DNA of 64,000 nucleotides from Portunus trituberculatus (lineage: Eukaryota; Arthropoda; Malacostraca; Decapoda; Portunidae): the NCBI RefSeq assembly GCF_017591435.1, contig NC_059257.1, positions 4,096,870 to 4,160,869 on the forward strand, read 5' to 3'. The notes under the pieces were generated by a model that saw only the letters and a list, made by a program, of their open reading frames with translations, had not been told where the DNA came from and made no database searches. The translations under genes were made by a program, and so were the position numbers. Numbering within the stretch: position 1 is the stretch's first letter; the number at the start of each line of letters is the position of its first letter. This document shows positions 19,325 through 52,839 of the stretch, piece by piece.

Positions 19325-21178
19325 ATTCACCTAGTTGTATTCACCTAGTTGTAATTTTACAGGGCCTGGGTATCATACTCGTGTGGCCCCGTCTCCATAT
19401 CTACACACATCCAACTTTCCTTGAAAACTATGCACACTCCTCGCTGACACCACCTCCTCACTCAAACCATTCCACACCTCCACACATCTCTGTGGGAAAC
19501 TATATTTCTTCACATCCTTCAAGCATATTCCCTTGGCTATCTTTTTACTATGCGATCTTGTAGTTCTATTTAAGTTTTCCTCTCTCAACATCATTTGCTC
19601 ATTATCCACTTCATCCAGTCCGTTCAACAGTTTATAAACCTGTATTAAATCTCCTCTTTCTCTTCTTTGTTCCAAGGTAAGCAAATTCATTTCTTTTAAT
19701 CTCTCCTCATAGGTCATTTCTGCCAATTCCGGAACCATTTTTGTTGCCATTCTCTGCAATCTCTCCAACTTCCTTATATGCTTCTTTTTATAAGGGGACC
19801 AAACCACTCCAGCATATTCCAATCTTGGTCTAATTACCGTACTAATTAATTTCTTCATCATATCTTTATCCATATAATGGAAGGCTAATCCAATATTTTT
19901 ATCAAATTATACGTTTCTCCAAACATCTTATCAATATGAGCCTCAAACTGCCCATGGTCTTGTATTATCACTCCCAAATCCTTTTCCTTTTCCACCTTTT
20001 TCAACACTACTTCTTCACCCATCTTATATGACCCTCTTGGCCGTCTTCCACTCTTCCCATCTCCATCACATGACTTTTGCTCAGATTAAATTCCATTTGC
20101 CACCTCTTGCTCCACTCCCAAATCTTATCCAGATCTGCCTGTAAAATTTCACAATCTTCTTCACTCTTCACACACCTACACAACTTCGCATCATCCGCAA
20201 ACAAATTAATATAACTGTTTACTCCCTCTGGCATGTCATTAATATATACAAGGAAAAGTATTGGTGCCAGCACTGAGCCTTGTGGGACTCCACTCTCCAC
20301 CACCAACCAGTCCGACTTTGCATCCCTTATTACCGTTCTCATCTCCCTCCATCTCAAGTAGTTTTCCATCCACTTTAACACTTTTCCTTTCAGTCCTCCA
20401 TAAATCTCTAATTTCCATAGCAGTCTCATGTGAGGTTACATATGACCTCCCTTTCCTAAAGCCAAATTGATGATCCGATAATAACTTATGATCCTCCAGG
20501 AACCGTATCCAATATTTCTTTATCACCCTCTCACAAATCTTACCGACCACACTTGTTAGAGACACAGGTCTATAGTTAAGAGGCTCTTCCTTACTGCCTC
20601 CCTTATAAATGGGCACCACTTCAGCTCTCTTCCACTCTACTGGTACTTCCCCTGTTTCTAATGAGCACCTTATAATATCATATAATGGATCAATCAATTC
20701 TTCTCTACACTCCTTCAATAATTTTCCTGAAACTTCATCTGGTCCCATCGCTTTATCATCTTTAAGTTCCTCCAACATTTTATATAACTCCTTTTAGGTA
20801 TCTTAATGTCATCCATGTGCACATTTCCTTGTACATTCTGAGGCTTTACAAACATTGTTTCTTCAGTAAATACTTGCTGAAACCTATTATTTAGCAATTC
20901 CGCTATATTCTTAGGGTCATCTACTATCCCTTGCTCTCCTTTTAATCTTTCAATGGACTCTCTCTTTTTAAGTTTACCATTTATGAACCTGTAAAACAAT
21001 TTTGGATGTTCCTTACTCTTGTCTACAATATCTTTTTCAAATTTTCTTTCTTCCTCCCTCCTTACCCTCACATACTCATTTCTCGCCACTCTATAATTCT
21101 CCTTATTTAGTATATTCCTGCTCTTTTTCCATCTTTTCCAAGCCACATCTCTCTTTTCCTTAGCCTTAACACAAGTTG
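19325..21178 (-). mobile_element. Non-LTR retrotransposon (LINE), 5'-truncated and frameshifted
   Basis: The - strand encodes a reverse transcriptase in pieces. 21146-20715 is an upstream linker (KLFYRFINGKLKKRESIERL). 20778-20239 has ELKDDKAMGPDEVSGKLLKE, VPVEWKRAEVVPIYKGG, NYRPVSLTSVVGKICERVI and HQFGFRKGRS. 20429-20007 has SGVPQGSVLAPILFLVYIND and the catalytic FADDAKL. 19873-19373 is the C-terminal region RLEYAGVVWSPYKKKHIRKL. Frames shift near 20790 and 20430, and there is a break near 19900-20010, so it is dead. No endonuclease is present: it is truncated at 21178 against a GT run. The 3' end is AACTAGGTGAAT twice, then (CA)n. The clade is Jockey/CR1-like; not resolved further. Confidence 0.88.
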
Positions 21179-21179
21179 C

Positions 21180-21846
21180 GTGTGTGTGTGTATCAGAATC
21201 ATCCAGCTTTCCATTACTTTAGAATAATACTAGAATAACTCAAGCGTTTCCATTTTTAGGTTAAATAAGGTTTGGATTAATTCAGATCATTGATTACATG
21301 GTTATTGGGATGTACTCTTTTACCATGAGTTTTGCGTGTGATTAGACTATTTTATTGACATTAAAAAGGGTCTATGGAGGGCAGAAGATTAATGGCCAGA
21401 GTCTTCACTGTTTCAACACCCACATAAGTTTCTGAAGCTGCAAAAAATCACCAAATAGTAAGAAGAGTGAATATGAAAATGTGTCACTCTACTGAAGAGG
21501 TTTATTTTATTCACTTTGTCGGCCAAGAGAGAGAGAGAGAGAGTATAGCACATTTTTCCCCCGAGATCCTGAAATTAGCAGTCTGGGGTTAGTTTTCCTT
21601 TGATTTTTTTTTTTTTCAATATATCTATCTGAATGATGCTAGTTAATGGGAGTATATAGACCTTTATTGAGAGAAAGCAAAAGAAATTAAGAGAATCCAT
21701 AATATTATTTCAGTGGCCATAGAAAATGTCCTTTCTTCTTGCCATCGTCTTTCTTAGTTTCTTATTTGTTGCTTTGAATAATGATGCGCTGAGTATCTAT
21801 ATAGGAAGGAATTTTATTTCTTTGTGTTTGAAAAAATGATAAGCTG

Positions 21847-21903
<57 letters not shown>

Positions 21904-21989
21904 TTTATATTTTCATCTTTCCTTTATTTTTCCTACGTATTCCTTTCTTTATTTTGCATTTTCTTTTTTGCTTATTTAACTGTCTATAC

Positions 21990-22038
<49 letters not shown>

Positions 22039-22150
22039 GTACTTGGTAAGCCTAATTGATATATGAAGTATGATATTGATGTAAGGCGCAGTAGAAAGAG
22101 AAATACAATTGACTTCCTGTGTTCATCATGATAAAAGAGAGAATTACTGA
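21180..22150. other. Intergenic: MITE copy and CT microsatellites
   Basis: TTAA-MITE copy (degenerate) at 21300-21502; (CT)n at 21851-21888 and 21992-22036. No gene. Confidence 0.6.
21300..21502 (+). mobile_element. TTAA-MITE, degenerate copy
   Basis: Contains gattagactattttattgac, ggtctatggagggcagaaga, ttaatggccagagtcttcac and ...ctactgaagaggttta in family order. The end sequences have decayed. Confidence 0.75.
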
Positions 22151-22551
22151 AGTGTGTCATGAAAGGAACAATTTTCTGTGGAGCATTTTTCGTCATTGGA
22201 ACATTCCCCTCCTCCTCTCCGGCAGAGTTCCACTTAACAAATGCTAATTATCCAGACCCACAGACACTTAACCAAAAATATCCCGTTGAGAACATCCACA
22301 CAAACCAACGAAATCCACACATACCAACGCCAAACAACTCAAAATCAAAAAAAGACAAAATTCAAATTAAAACACAAAACCGTGAAATCTAAAAATACGG
22401 AAATAACTCCAATAAAAAATACACCACAAATTTTGATGTATTTTTGTGGTATTTTTGGTGGTGATGCAGGTGATGAGGGAGGCGAGGTGAGTGTGTGTTA
22501 GAGTGTTTGTGAAGAGTGTGGGTGTCGGCGCGTGGGGCCGAGACACACTCC
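22150..22551 (+). promoter_or_regulatory. Probable Psi promoter and 5' UTR
   Basis: The stretch before the start ATG changes from AT-rich to GC- and CpG-rich at about 22500, and CpG richness continues to about 23000 in intron 1. That is a typical start region of an invertebrate housekeeping gene. No TATA box or clear initiator was recognised, so the start site is not assigned. Confidence 0.45.
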
Positions 22552-40803
<18,252 letters not shown>

Positions 40804-42503
40804 GCTATTGTAGAGCATCGCTCTGGAAAGTGGCTCCTCTGCTCCTCCGACAAGCAGGTGAGGCTCCCTAATGCACACCACCTTCTTTACAGGTGTGTCA
40901 GATCTGAGCTTTCGTGGCGGCACCTTGCCCCCTCATGGCCACTCCGGCCCCCTCCCCCTCTTTGTCTCACTGGAGCCACACTGCTCCCTGCGGCCGCGAG
41001 AACTCAGACCTGACTCTCTCTCTTTCTGTCACTCACTCTCTGTCTCTCTCCCACCCACCCACTTACTCTACTCTGTCTGTCTGTCTGTCTCCACCCCTCT
41101 CCCCACCTGTGGTCTTGATGATGGATTACTGTAACTTGATGACACATTGGCAATATGGCTAGTAGTAGCTTGCTGTCCACGGGGGACCCTCACCGCCGCC
41201 GCCGCTACCGCCGCCGCAGGAGCCCGCCGTGGTGGTAGGTCCGTGCGTGGAGGGTGTGGTAAGCAAGCAAGCAAACAGAGAGGCAAGCTGTAGTGTCTCC
41301 CAGGTGTCGGCTTAGTCCTTTCCCGCTAACTTGTGCTTCTCTTCCAGGGACCTTTCTGCAAACTTAGAGAACAATGTGTTGATTTGTCTTTTTCAGACCC
41401 ATTTGTTGTTGCCTTGAAGACTTCAGTTGTGGGTTGTTGGCCTCAAAATGTATCATGTTGCGATATCTTATTCGTGATGTCATGATGATGATGATGATGT
41501 TCTTCGGTATGAGATGCTATTCATAAGGATGGTGTGAAGCTGCTCCATACTTCAAGATGTACAATGATTTTTGTGTCACTATATCTAATTTAATAACTAT
41601 GGTTATCATTATTCTTTATTATTATTATTACTACTACTATCATCATCAACAGTAAGTGTAGGAAAGGTTCTTGTTACATAAGTAAATTTTTTCTATGTCT
41701 TGTAAATATAGCACAGAGTTTACTCTTCCTATAATTATGGCTAGTGTGAAGAGGGTTCCCTGTACAAGGAGTGTAGGCTAGGGTGTGGCAGGGCGTGGCA
41801 CAGGACAGGATCGCCGAGCTGAGCAGGACGGGGTGGGGCGGGGCAGGGTGGGCGGGCGGGCCGGGCAGGGTGGGCCGGGCAGGGCAGGACGGGGCGCTGC
41901 GGACCTCTCTGAAATGTGCATTCTTACTCTTAAGCCATGTACCATGTGCCTACCATTATTATTATTATTATTATGATGATGCTGAGGTTTTGATCCTTTG
42001 ATGAAGCAATTCCATTGCCTTGAAATCGTTCCCTTATTGAGTGATTTACATTTTTTTATCTATTGATTGCACCGCCATTAATATTGCTACTATTAATTAT
42101 TATTATTCCCATATCAATGATGCCGATAAAATTTTTCATGCCATTACCTAACCTCCTTTTACAGGTAAATATTGCCGTGATTTGCATCCGTTTTTTGCAC
42201 ATGCATTATGCCATTACCTCTATACTACATATATATATATCTATATATATATTAATATATATATATTATCTCTATATATATTTATATAATTTGAAGGAAT
42301 GCTGTTTCTGTACCGTCTTGACATTTCGGGATATTTGTGACTCAGTGTTTTGTTATGGCCAATATCATTACAGGCGATCAGGGCAAAGAGTTAAGGAGGA
42401 AGAAGAAACACAGTCACCACACGACAAACAGGTAAATGTAGTCAATGATATATTTCTAGATTATTATATATTTGCCCATTTTTACCGTCCACGCGGCACC
42501 GGG

Positions 42504-42535
<32 letters not shown>

Positions 42536-43530
42536 GAGAGAGGGAGAGAGAGGCTGACGCGTGTCTGTACTGCCACCCAGCGTCACGTTTCCCGCCGCCG
42601 CCCTGGGGAGACGATGCATTTTATCCATTCTTTTCTCCTTGTTGTCCTCCATTACATCTCCCTTTTACATGTGGTTACTGCCATGCTTTCCTCGAGTCAG
42701 CGCCGCGAAGGACACTGGTGCTCTGCCGTGTAGGAAGCGGGTCCCTCAGTACAGCACTAGCCTCTTACTATTATTATTATTGATGATGATGATGATGACC
42801 TATATTTTTATTCATGCATTGTTATTACTGCATTACTTCATTACTGCCACTACCAGCGTCGGTACAGTGCCGTGTTTTGTGCCCAGCGTTATCCATCATT
42901 ATGATTATTATGGTTTGCTCGCCAACACTCTACATTCTGATTGTCAGTGGTGGAGAGAGGTCCAGCTCATTCCAAGCCAGGGGGGGGAAGGTCAGGCCTG
43001 GCTAGACCGGCTTTATCTGTAGGTTTCTTTGTTCATTGCGAGGGAGTGTGTGAGTGAGAGAGCGAGCGAGTTAATGGTGCGTGTGAGTGTGTGAGGATGT
43101 GTGTTAGGTCTAGAGTTTGTCTCACCCATTAGCACGCCATAGGAGTTATATTTTTCACAAATGGTGAGTTTTACCAGGTTCCCCTTTATACAGTATATAT
43201 TTTTCATTTATGGTTTTTATTATTTTTTTAGTTCATTTTCTTTTCACACTCCAAATTCATTTCTTTTCCTCGCCTCGTGAGTTTTCGGAGTTTCACAGAC
43301 TTGCTCAATTGCCGCCTGTGGCTGGTGTACGATTGAGACGACCAATAAATCTTCTCACGCCACACCTGTGTCCTTAATGCTCCTCCGCCCCTCGTTAGCC
43401 ACCTGTATCACCTGTACAGCCCCGTCCCTCACACTGCCTGGTGACCAATAAAGCTGTGCGTCCATCAGGGTTTCATTCCTCCACTGTGCAGTGTTTGACC
43501 TTTTGCTCCATTATGTACCATGTTAATAAA
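40804..43530 (+). other. Psi: Psi 3' UTR
   Basis: Non-coding from the stop to AATAAA signals at 43344, 43447 and 43525. It has a Pumilio-type TGTAAATA at 41701, a GGGC-rich patch (41790-41905), ATT/GAT trinucleotide runs and a GA microsatellite (42507-42550). A possible intron is 40858-41347. Which signal is used is not known. Confidence 0.55.
43344..43530 (+). terminator. Cluster of three AATAAA poly(A) signals (Psi)
   Basis: AATAAA at 43344-43349, 43447-43452 and 43525-43530. The first two sit in the same context, accAATAAA. Sequence after them becomes microsatellite-rich. Confidence 0.5.
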
Positions 43531-47394
<3,864 letters not shown>

Positions 47395-47610
47395 GGGTGG
47401 AGTTGGTATCATCGCGGCGAACCCCGGATGGTGGCGTCACTTCCGCGTTGTTCCTCGCTGCTGGTGAACACAGGTTTTCTTTCTTTAGTTTTGTTTATTT
47501 TTTGTAAGTATTGCATCGGGTTTTTGGTTTGTGCATGACACCCACATGACGGGCGGGGCGTGGGCGGGCGTGCGGGCGTGAGGAAGTGGCTAGGTGCTGT
47601 GGAATGGTGA
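47395..47610. promoter_or_regulatory. GC/CpG-rich promoter-like patch
   Basis: In an AT-rich intergenic area this patch has ggtggcgtcacttccgcg at 47431 (CRE-half plus ETS-type CTTCCG) and GGGCGGGGCG GC boxes near 47550. No coding exon was found beside it on either strand. It could be an alternative BZW start or the start of a non-coding transcript. Confidence 0.3.
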
Positions 47611-47659
47611 AATAGGCTGGTGATGAGGTGGTGGTGGTGGTGGTTGTCTCCATTTGCTG

Positions 47660-49660
47660 GTCGCGTGCTTGCCTTGCTTGGCCCTGCTGTCCTTATTTAT
47701 CCTGACTTTCTCCCGTATCTTTCTCCTTTCATCACTTTTCCTCCATCTCTCACTTCACTTTTCACTATTTCCATTCATCTTTGTCTCTAATATGTCTGTT
47801 CATATTAATTTGTGTTTTCATAGTCAATTACAACATTTTCCGCCCTCCTCTCTCCTCTTCCTCCATATTCCTCCTTTCCTTCTTCCTTTCTCACATTTTC
47901 TTCAGTTATTTCGCTTTATCTGATTACGTTTATTCAGTTTTATCATTTTTCCGGTCTTTTTGCCATTATGACTTTCTCCATCTTTTTTTTCCCTCTTTCT
48001 CTTATTCGTTCTCTTAATTTTCCTATTTACCTTCTTTTTGTCTTGTTTTTGTAATTTTTAGTGTTGTTATTTCAGCATTTTCTTTATCATGACTCTTTCT
48101 TTCTCCAATTTTTGTTTCCATCTCTAGTAATTTTTCTTGTTTCTTTTCTCTATTGTATTTGTTCTCGTCCTCACAAGTTCTTATTTTCTTGTTTCCATTG
48201 ATTTTTTCCTCTTTTTTGTACTTTCCCTCTCATCTTTGCATTAATTACCTTTTTATCAATAATTGTCCTTATTTTAATGATTTTTTTATTTGTCTGTATT
48301 TTGTCATTTATATCGCTTTTCCTTTATTCCCATTCTTCCTAATGTATTTTTTTCCCACATGTTTAATTCTTCTAATTTGCCTATATGAATTATTTATTAT
48401 TTTTATTTATATTTTTGTTTATTTGTCACATTTGCTTATGATTTCTCTTAATTTGTCTTTTTCCACTTTTCCCTCTTCATTTTTTCTTTTTCTTTCTTAT
48501 TAATCATATTTCTTCCTTTTCTCTTCCTCTCTTTATCTTCACTTTCCTAATTCTTGTTTGTACTTTAATTTCTTTGTTTCCAGTTTGCTTGTGTGTATTT
48601 GGTATCAGTTTTATCAATTATTGCCTTATTCTCTTTCATCATTTCTCTATTATTTCTGTCAATTCTTGTTTCTCTTATTCTCATTTATTATATTTTCTTT
48701 ATTCTTACTTTATCATGTTGACTTGTCCTCCATTTTGTTTTCCTTATCTCACTTTCTCTTCTGATTTTCTCTTTTTTTCTCTTCTCTCTTATTTTTGCTT
48801 CATTCATTTCTTTTCTACTTTGTCTTATTCTTTCCTTCATTTTAACCTTTTTCTTTTCTTTCCTCCATTTTCTTTTTCCATCTCATCTCGTTTTCTTTGT
48901 TTTATTTCCATTTTTTTTTTCCTTTTGTCATCTTTCCCTCTTCATTTTGTCTTACCTTTTACTTTTCTTATCCTTTATTTTCTCTTTTTTAACTTTATCT
49001 TATTTTCTTAAATTTTTCCTTCCTCTTTTTTTTGTTATATTGATTCGCTTGTTCCGTCAGTTCATGTCTACTTTCTCTTCTTCATTATTCTCTTCTCATT
49101 TTCCCTTATTTATCTTATTTATTTTTCCCATTTTTTTCTCCTTTCTGTATTTTTCTCTTTTCTCCTTTTCTTTTTCTTATTTGTTTCTCTTCTGATCCAA
49201 TTTTTTTTTTTTTTCTTTCCTCCTTTGTTTTCTACTTTCTTTTCTCCTTTTCTTATACCTTTTCTCCTTTTTTTTTATTATTTTCTACCTTTTCTTAATT
49301 TTCCTTTTCTAATCTTTCTATTTTTGGCTTCTTTCTCTAATTCTTTCTTTTCTCCTTATTTTCTTTCCTTATATTTCTCCCTTCTTATTTCTCTCCTTTT
49401 CTAACTTCCTTATTTCTTTAATCTTCCATTCCTGTCTTTTCTCTCATTTTTCTCTTCCTTATTTCTCTTATTTTTCTCCTTTTCTTTCGTCTCATTTCTT
49501 CCATTCATTTCCTTATCACTTTTCTTATTTTTCTCCTTTTCTCTTTTCTCTTATTCCTTCCATTCATATCTTCTCTAATTTTTCTCTCTCCCTTCTTTCT
49601 CCTTACCATTTTTTACATATTTCTATTCCCAATCCTTCCGTTCCTGGCTTGTGGCTTTTC
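47660..49660. repeat. 2-kb polypyrimidine tract
   Basis: Mostly TTTTCNTTTC/CTTTTTCTC sequence with very few purine runs. Unlike a microsatellite it has no fixed unit. No gene. Confidence 0.75.
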
Positions 49661-49980
49661 AGACGGCTTGTGTGGGACTTGTACTGACCGTGGCCTAGCT
49701 TGGCTTATGGCTTATGGTATTGGAGGTTAGGTTAGTGGAGGTTAAGGGGGGGGACGTTATTTAGGCATTTATTTTTTCCTCCGTTTCCTTTTTTGTGTAT
49801 TCATTTATTTGTGTATTATCTTTTTATCATTGTTTTCTTCATCAGTTATTGTTTTATTGATTTTGTTTGTGTTTGTTTTATTTTTTTGTTGGCTTATGTT
49901 TTGTCTTAAGCGTTTGATATAATTGTTTTATATTATGTATCTTATTCGACAAATTTCACACACACACACACACACACACA

Positions 49981-50235
49981 CTCGACTCACAATCGAGAGG
50001 GCCGGGTTCGAGTCCTGGTGCGGCAAGGCAAATGGCTCTTAATGTGTGGGGTGTGTTCACCTAGCAGTAAATAGGTACGGGATGTAACTGGAGGGGTTGT
50101 GGCCTCGCTTTCCCGGTGTGTGGAGTGTATTGTGGTCTCAGTCCTACCCTAAGATCGGTCTATGAGCTCTGAGCTCGCTCCGTAATGGGGAAGACTGGCT
50201 GGGTGACCAGGAGGTGACCATGGTGGTGAATTACA
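49981..50235 (+). mobile_element. tRNA-headed SINE (family B), head-truncated
   Basis: Begins inside the anticodon arm (CTCGACTCACAATCGAG; loop with CAC), then B box GGTTCGAGTCC, the family B body and end GGTGGTGAATTACACACA. The A box is lost and replaced by a (CA)n run at 49957-49980. Opposite orientation to the 8475 copy. Confidence 0.82.
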
Positions 50236-50339
50236 CACACACACACACACTCACACGTACGCATCACAAACTATGTATGTCTTATCCATGCTGTGCCTCC
50301 CATTGCATCTTGACAATACGAAATGAGTTTATTGCATTG

Positions 50340-50583
<244 letters not shown>

Positions 50584-51579
50584 AGCCATCCAGCATCTGT
50601 CTCTCCCTCCCCTCTCTCCCTCCCTGGTGGTGTTGGTTGTCACAGTGGTGTGTGTGAGTCAGTGTGTTGAGGTGGAGGCTGCACCACACACTGTTTCTTC
50701 CTCTGGTTACTGGTGAGGAGTTTGGCTCAGAGGTGTTGTTAGACTAAAGATAATCTTCCCACAATTCATGTTTGTGTTTGTTCTCTGTGTGTATGTCCAG
50801 CCCCCAGGCTGGCACACTGCTGGCCACGTGGCTGAATTGTGTGTCGCGGCAAGACAATGGCGCTGCATCAGGCACGGCTCAGCAGTGCTGCTGTGGTTGC
50901 TGTGCAGGGGTGTGTTCAGTTCAGTTGTCAGCATCCTGCCATGTGGTACTGTTAAGTTGGCACTGTGGCAAGTACTGGTCACGGTGAAGGTGTCTCGGGG
51001 CCACTCAGGGTGGAGGTGGTGGTGCAACAGCTGTGGCTGGGGCTGAGACGGGCACATCTTCAGCAACACCTGGTTTAATTTGATTTGCATATTTATTTAT
51101 TTGTAATGGTGTTGTGTGTGCATTCATCATAGTCATCATCATGGTCATCTGGTCTTGGCATGCTGTGGCTTCTTTTGGAAAGTTATGTGTCTAAGCTACA
51201 GCATTTTGAAATCCATCACTCTGGTTCTGTCTTTTCTAGGGTTTTGATCCAAATTCTTAATTGATGAAATAGTTATGAGGTGTTAGTGATTAATGTTAGC
51301 TTCCTCTGTCTTAGCAGTTTAGCATTAGTACAGCTAACCTTTTAGTGATCAGATTACTGGTGAGCAAAGGAAACATTTAAGTCAGCAGTGAAGCAGAGAC
51401 ATCCCAAACACTGCCATACCCTCCCCTCACCAAGTCACTACCACTGACCACTACACTCCCACACTAGCACAACACATACAACACTTGCTACTGGCCTGTC
51501 ACACCCTGCCATGCTAAAACCAACTACCTTACTGGCTGCTAGAGTCAACCAGAGAGAGAGAGAGACTAAGAAATACAAA

Positions 51580-51810
51580 CACCCTCCCATTGGCTCCTGT
51601 TAAAGCAAGACAGTCCTTGCACGTCATTGGCTAACGGAAGCTAGGGCAAGGAGCAGGGAGGCCAAGGATTGGCTTTCAGAGTCCTGTGACCTTCGAAGGA
51701 CTCAAAATGGCGGGAGTGGAGGGCAGGAGCTCAGGGACTGCCACACAGGCCAGCCCCACGCCCGCCTCAACTCAGGGAAAAGGTTCGTCAAGGCAGCACA
51801 GGTGTGGATG
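51580..51810 (+). promoter_or_regulatory. Promoter-like block with three inverted CCAAT boxes, probably BZW
   Basis: ATTGG (inverted CCAAT) occurs at 51589, 51626 and 51668, always followed by C or CT (ATTGGCT). AAAATGGCGG at 51704 resembles a YY1/initiator element. This arrangement is typical of housekeeping promoters bound by NF-Y. The only gene start downstream on this strand is BZW at 55223, so a non-coding first exon here spliced to 55212 is the best reading. The ATGGCGGGAGTGG frame itself resembles no known protein. Confidence 0.45.
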
Positions 51811-52316
51811 GGGCAAGACAGGTGTGAGGTGTGTGGTGTTGGATGGTGTGCAGGTGTGTTTACAGTGGTGTAGAGGGTCTTTAGATTTCTGGGTGTATAA
51901 ACAGGTGTGGAGAGGAAAGGTGTTAAGATTTGTGTGCGAGTTGGCAGGTGTGTGGCGGGTGTGTGGCAGGTGTAGAGAGTGTGTGTGTAGTTTTGGGTTT
52001 GTGAAAGTGTGTAAAGGTTTTTGTAAGAGTGTTTAGGGTGTAGGTATGGACGCAGATGTGGAAAAGTGGTGGTGGTGATGGTGGTGGTGTGGAGGTTTGG
52101 AAGGTTGTAGTGGTGTAGTGGGCAGATCTGAGGGTGTAGTGGTGTAGCTGGTGTGCGGAGAATATTGCACACACACACATTATTTTGAAAATTTGTTTGA
52201 TTATTATTTTAATTTTTTGTCTGTTAGTGTGTGTGTATTTAGGCATGTTTACTCGTGTCTTCAATTATTATTATTATTGTTGATTACCATTGTATTATTA
52301 TTGCCATTATTGTTCA

Positions 52317-52377
<61 letters not shown>

Positions 52378-52800
52378 TTGTTATTATGATTTTGAAGTAA
52401 AGATGGTGTTTGGATTGATGGGTGGGGAGGGTGTGGACACAGTGAGGGAGTGGAGGAGGTGCAGGGTAGGGGACAGTCTCGTCAGGAAGGAACAGAGGTG
52501 AGCCAGTGTGTGCGGTGGATGTGTGTGGCCAGCTGTAGTGTGCTTAAGCTCCTTGGGTGTAGTAGGGTGGTCCACTAGTGTGCATGTGTTTGTGTGCGTG
52601 TGTGTGTGTGTTGCCTCATCTGGACTGCCCTGTCTGGGGTTCACCTTCCTGGTATATAGATAAAGACAGATTATCACTTATTCTTTTACATCCTTATCAT
52701 TGTTGTCATCACCACCACTATCACCACTGGCAATGTGTACTATCAATACCCTAACTTGCAATAATAGGACAAGTAATAGCAGCAGCAGCAGCAGCAGCAC

Positions 52801-52839
<39 letters not shown>

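Noticed and set aside
51686..52036. Coding exon beginning MAGVEGRSSG
   Set aside because: No similarity known to me; ATGGCGG fits a promoter-type element better. Kept only as a possible 5' UTR.
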